A stretch of 64,000 nt of DNA from an uncultured Clostridia bacterium (GTDB lineage Bacteria; Bacillota; Clostridia; TANB77; CAG-508), in contig CAKPPF010000002.1 in the NCBI GenBank assembly GCA_934177485.1, positions 62,001-126,000 of the forward strand. Direction: 5' to 3'. Each line of letters opens with the position of its first letter. Position 1 is the first letter of the stretch. The position numbers and the translations under genes were made by a program. Below are positions 63,277 through 64,000 of the stretch, piece by piece. The notes under the pieces are model-generated. The model did no database searches. It was not told the DNA's origin and saw nothing but the letters and a program-made list of their open reading frames with translations.

Positions 63277-64000
63277 TTAATTATCACACCAGTAAAGAAC
63301 CTTTGAAAAGTCTCCTCTTTTTAAATCTTCGTTATTAATAAAGAAAAAGAAAACAACATCAGTAGTAGTACTATATTGAAATAAAAGGGTATCATATCTT
63401 TTTAAATTTTCTCTACCTCTTGGGTCATCTTGCCAAAACAATGGATAGCCTAATAATTTGTCACCATGTGAATCATAAATTGTTTCCATAACTTCATCTC
63501 TGTATTCTTCTTCAATACTAGACAATTCTTCCTTAATAACATCTTTTTCTATGTCGTTGTAATTATATATTCTGCTTTGCATTATATCTGTAGATTTTTT
63601 AAAACTATATGCTGTACTTTCATCTATTAGATTTGATTTAGGTAAATCAAGTTTTAAAATTTCTTCTTCCTTTATATCATAATTAATTTTTGGATGATAA
63701 ACTATTCTCCAATTTTTTTGTGAGTCCGGATTATCAAAGTCAAGCCCTAATAAATTATCAGTCCCAATAAAAAATTGTAACATTCCTTCATTTGGAAATT
63801 CTCCACCTTCAAATTTTTCGGTATCAAAGTTAATTTGAGTCATCATAAACAATTTATTACCATTTTCATCTGTTGGATATTCTTCTTTTAAATCCCAATA
63901 AGGTGTTCCTCCGTCTTTGGTTGAAAAAATTGTTGTTTCTTTATCACTTTCAGTTGATACATATGCTGTAATTTCTGTTTTCTTACCTATTTCTTTGACA
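63277..64000 (-). CDS. YwqG/DUF1963-family protein, 5' end beyond the window
   Basis: The visible 241 codons are the C-terminal part of a DUF1963 protein: TKDGGTPYWDLKEEYPTDENGN, LFMMTQINFDTEKF, GMLQFFIGTDNLLGLDFD, and LLGYPLFWQDDPRG. The frame stays open through the right edge, so the start lies outside; an internal TTG at 63852 is not the start. YwqG-like proteins are cytoplasmic and of unknown function; some occur near toxin-immunity or accessory loci. Confidence 0.85.
   Translation of the reverse strand, partial: VKEIGKKTEITAYVSTESDKETTIFSTKDGGTPYWDLKEEYPTDENGNKLFMMTQINFDTEKFEGGEFPNEGMLQFFIGTDNLLGLDFDNPDSQKNWRIVYHPKINYDIKEEEILKLDLPKSNLIDESTAYSFKKSTDIMQSRIYNYNDIEKDVIKEELSSIEEEYRDEVMETIYDSHGDKLLGYPLFWQDDPRGRENLKRYDTLLFQYSTTTDVVFFFFINNEDLKRGDFSKVLYWCDN

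Overview
The window is strongly AT-rich chromosomal DNA with the gene set of an endospore-forming, anaerobic, low-GC Clostridia-type Firmicute, probably an uncultured gut lineage. The evidence is a dipicolinate synthase gene, a YtxC-type sporulation gene, a CotF-type coat pair, pyruvate formate-lyase with its activase, the ylxM-ffh-rpsP-khpA-rimM-trmD-rplS cluster in Firmicute order, a CIRCE-type heat-shock operator, a yybP-ykoY manganese riboswitch and a probable 6S RNA. Most genes lie on the minus strand, with short plus-strand islands. Both edges cut genes: rpsB on the left (N-terminus kept) and a YwqG/DUF1963 gene on the right (C-terminus kept).

Layout. 1-5.1 kb: rpsB start, then an ABC exporter (ATPase plus two-unit FtsX-type permease) co-transcribed with a PHP phosphoesterase. 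5.2-9.9 kb: Hsp20 under a CIRCE/sigma-A promoter; metG-tmk-gtrA-GT2 operon; 6S RNA. 10-13 kb: TPR protein, dipicolinate synthase A broken by one frameshift, uppP. 13-16.2 kb: a membrane-anchored cadherin-like protein with a secreted dockerin-bearing glucosaminidase. 16.5-19 kb: DUF4912 protein and GH57 branching enzyme. 19-23.5 kb: a dlt-like operon in the order adenylation enzyme, carrier protein, MBOAT, SGNH. 23.7-31.1 kb: ytxC, traX, a P-type ATPase behind a Mn riboswitch, a 26-residue Asn/Lys-rich peptide, an S1-like protein behind a MecI/BlaI-type operator, and an AlkD-like protein. 31.3-36.9 kb: TetR-controlled RND exporter with a secreted coiled-coil partner; CAP-domain protein. 37.2-41.7 kb: coat pair, a pilin-like PEGA protein, hpt, a transglutaminase-like protein. 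41.8-45.9 kb: SRP/ribosome-maturation cluster. 46-55 kb: GH18 hydrolase, NfeD/SPFH pair, WG-repeat protein, tgt-queA, an HEXXH protein. 55-62 kb: pflB-pflA, rnr, secG, purB. 62-64 kb: accessory tail with a candidate type I toxin-antitoxin locus, a repeated structured element, a decayed gene and the DUF1963 gene.

Several loci carry regulatory DNA that can be read directly: CIRCE over the hsp20 -35 box, three TGAC..GTCA dyads between tetR and the RND operon, a TACTAC-N4-GTAGTA dyad at the start of the S1-like gene, the Mn riboswitch with an overlapping terminator, and convergent promoters with a shared terminator at the toxin locus. Many gene ends carry bidirectional hairpin terminators. A palindromic intergenic repeat (core GGCAGGCACAAGACCTGCC) recurs through the window, and a second dispersed element occurs at 31.1 and 60.2 kb.

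The strongest candidates for something new are the type I toxin-antitoxin-like locus at 62.4-62.7 kb, the MecI-type operator driving an S1-like protein, the reordered dlt-like cassette, and the prepilin-like PEGA protein. All assignments come from reading the sequence; no database search was possible.
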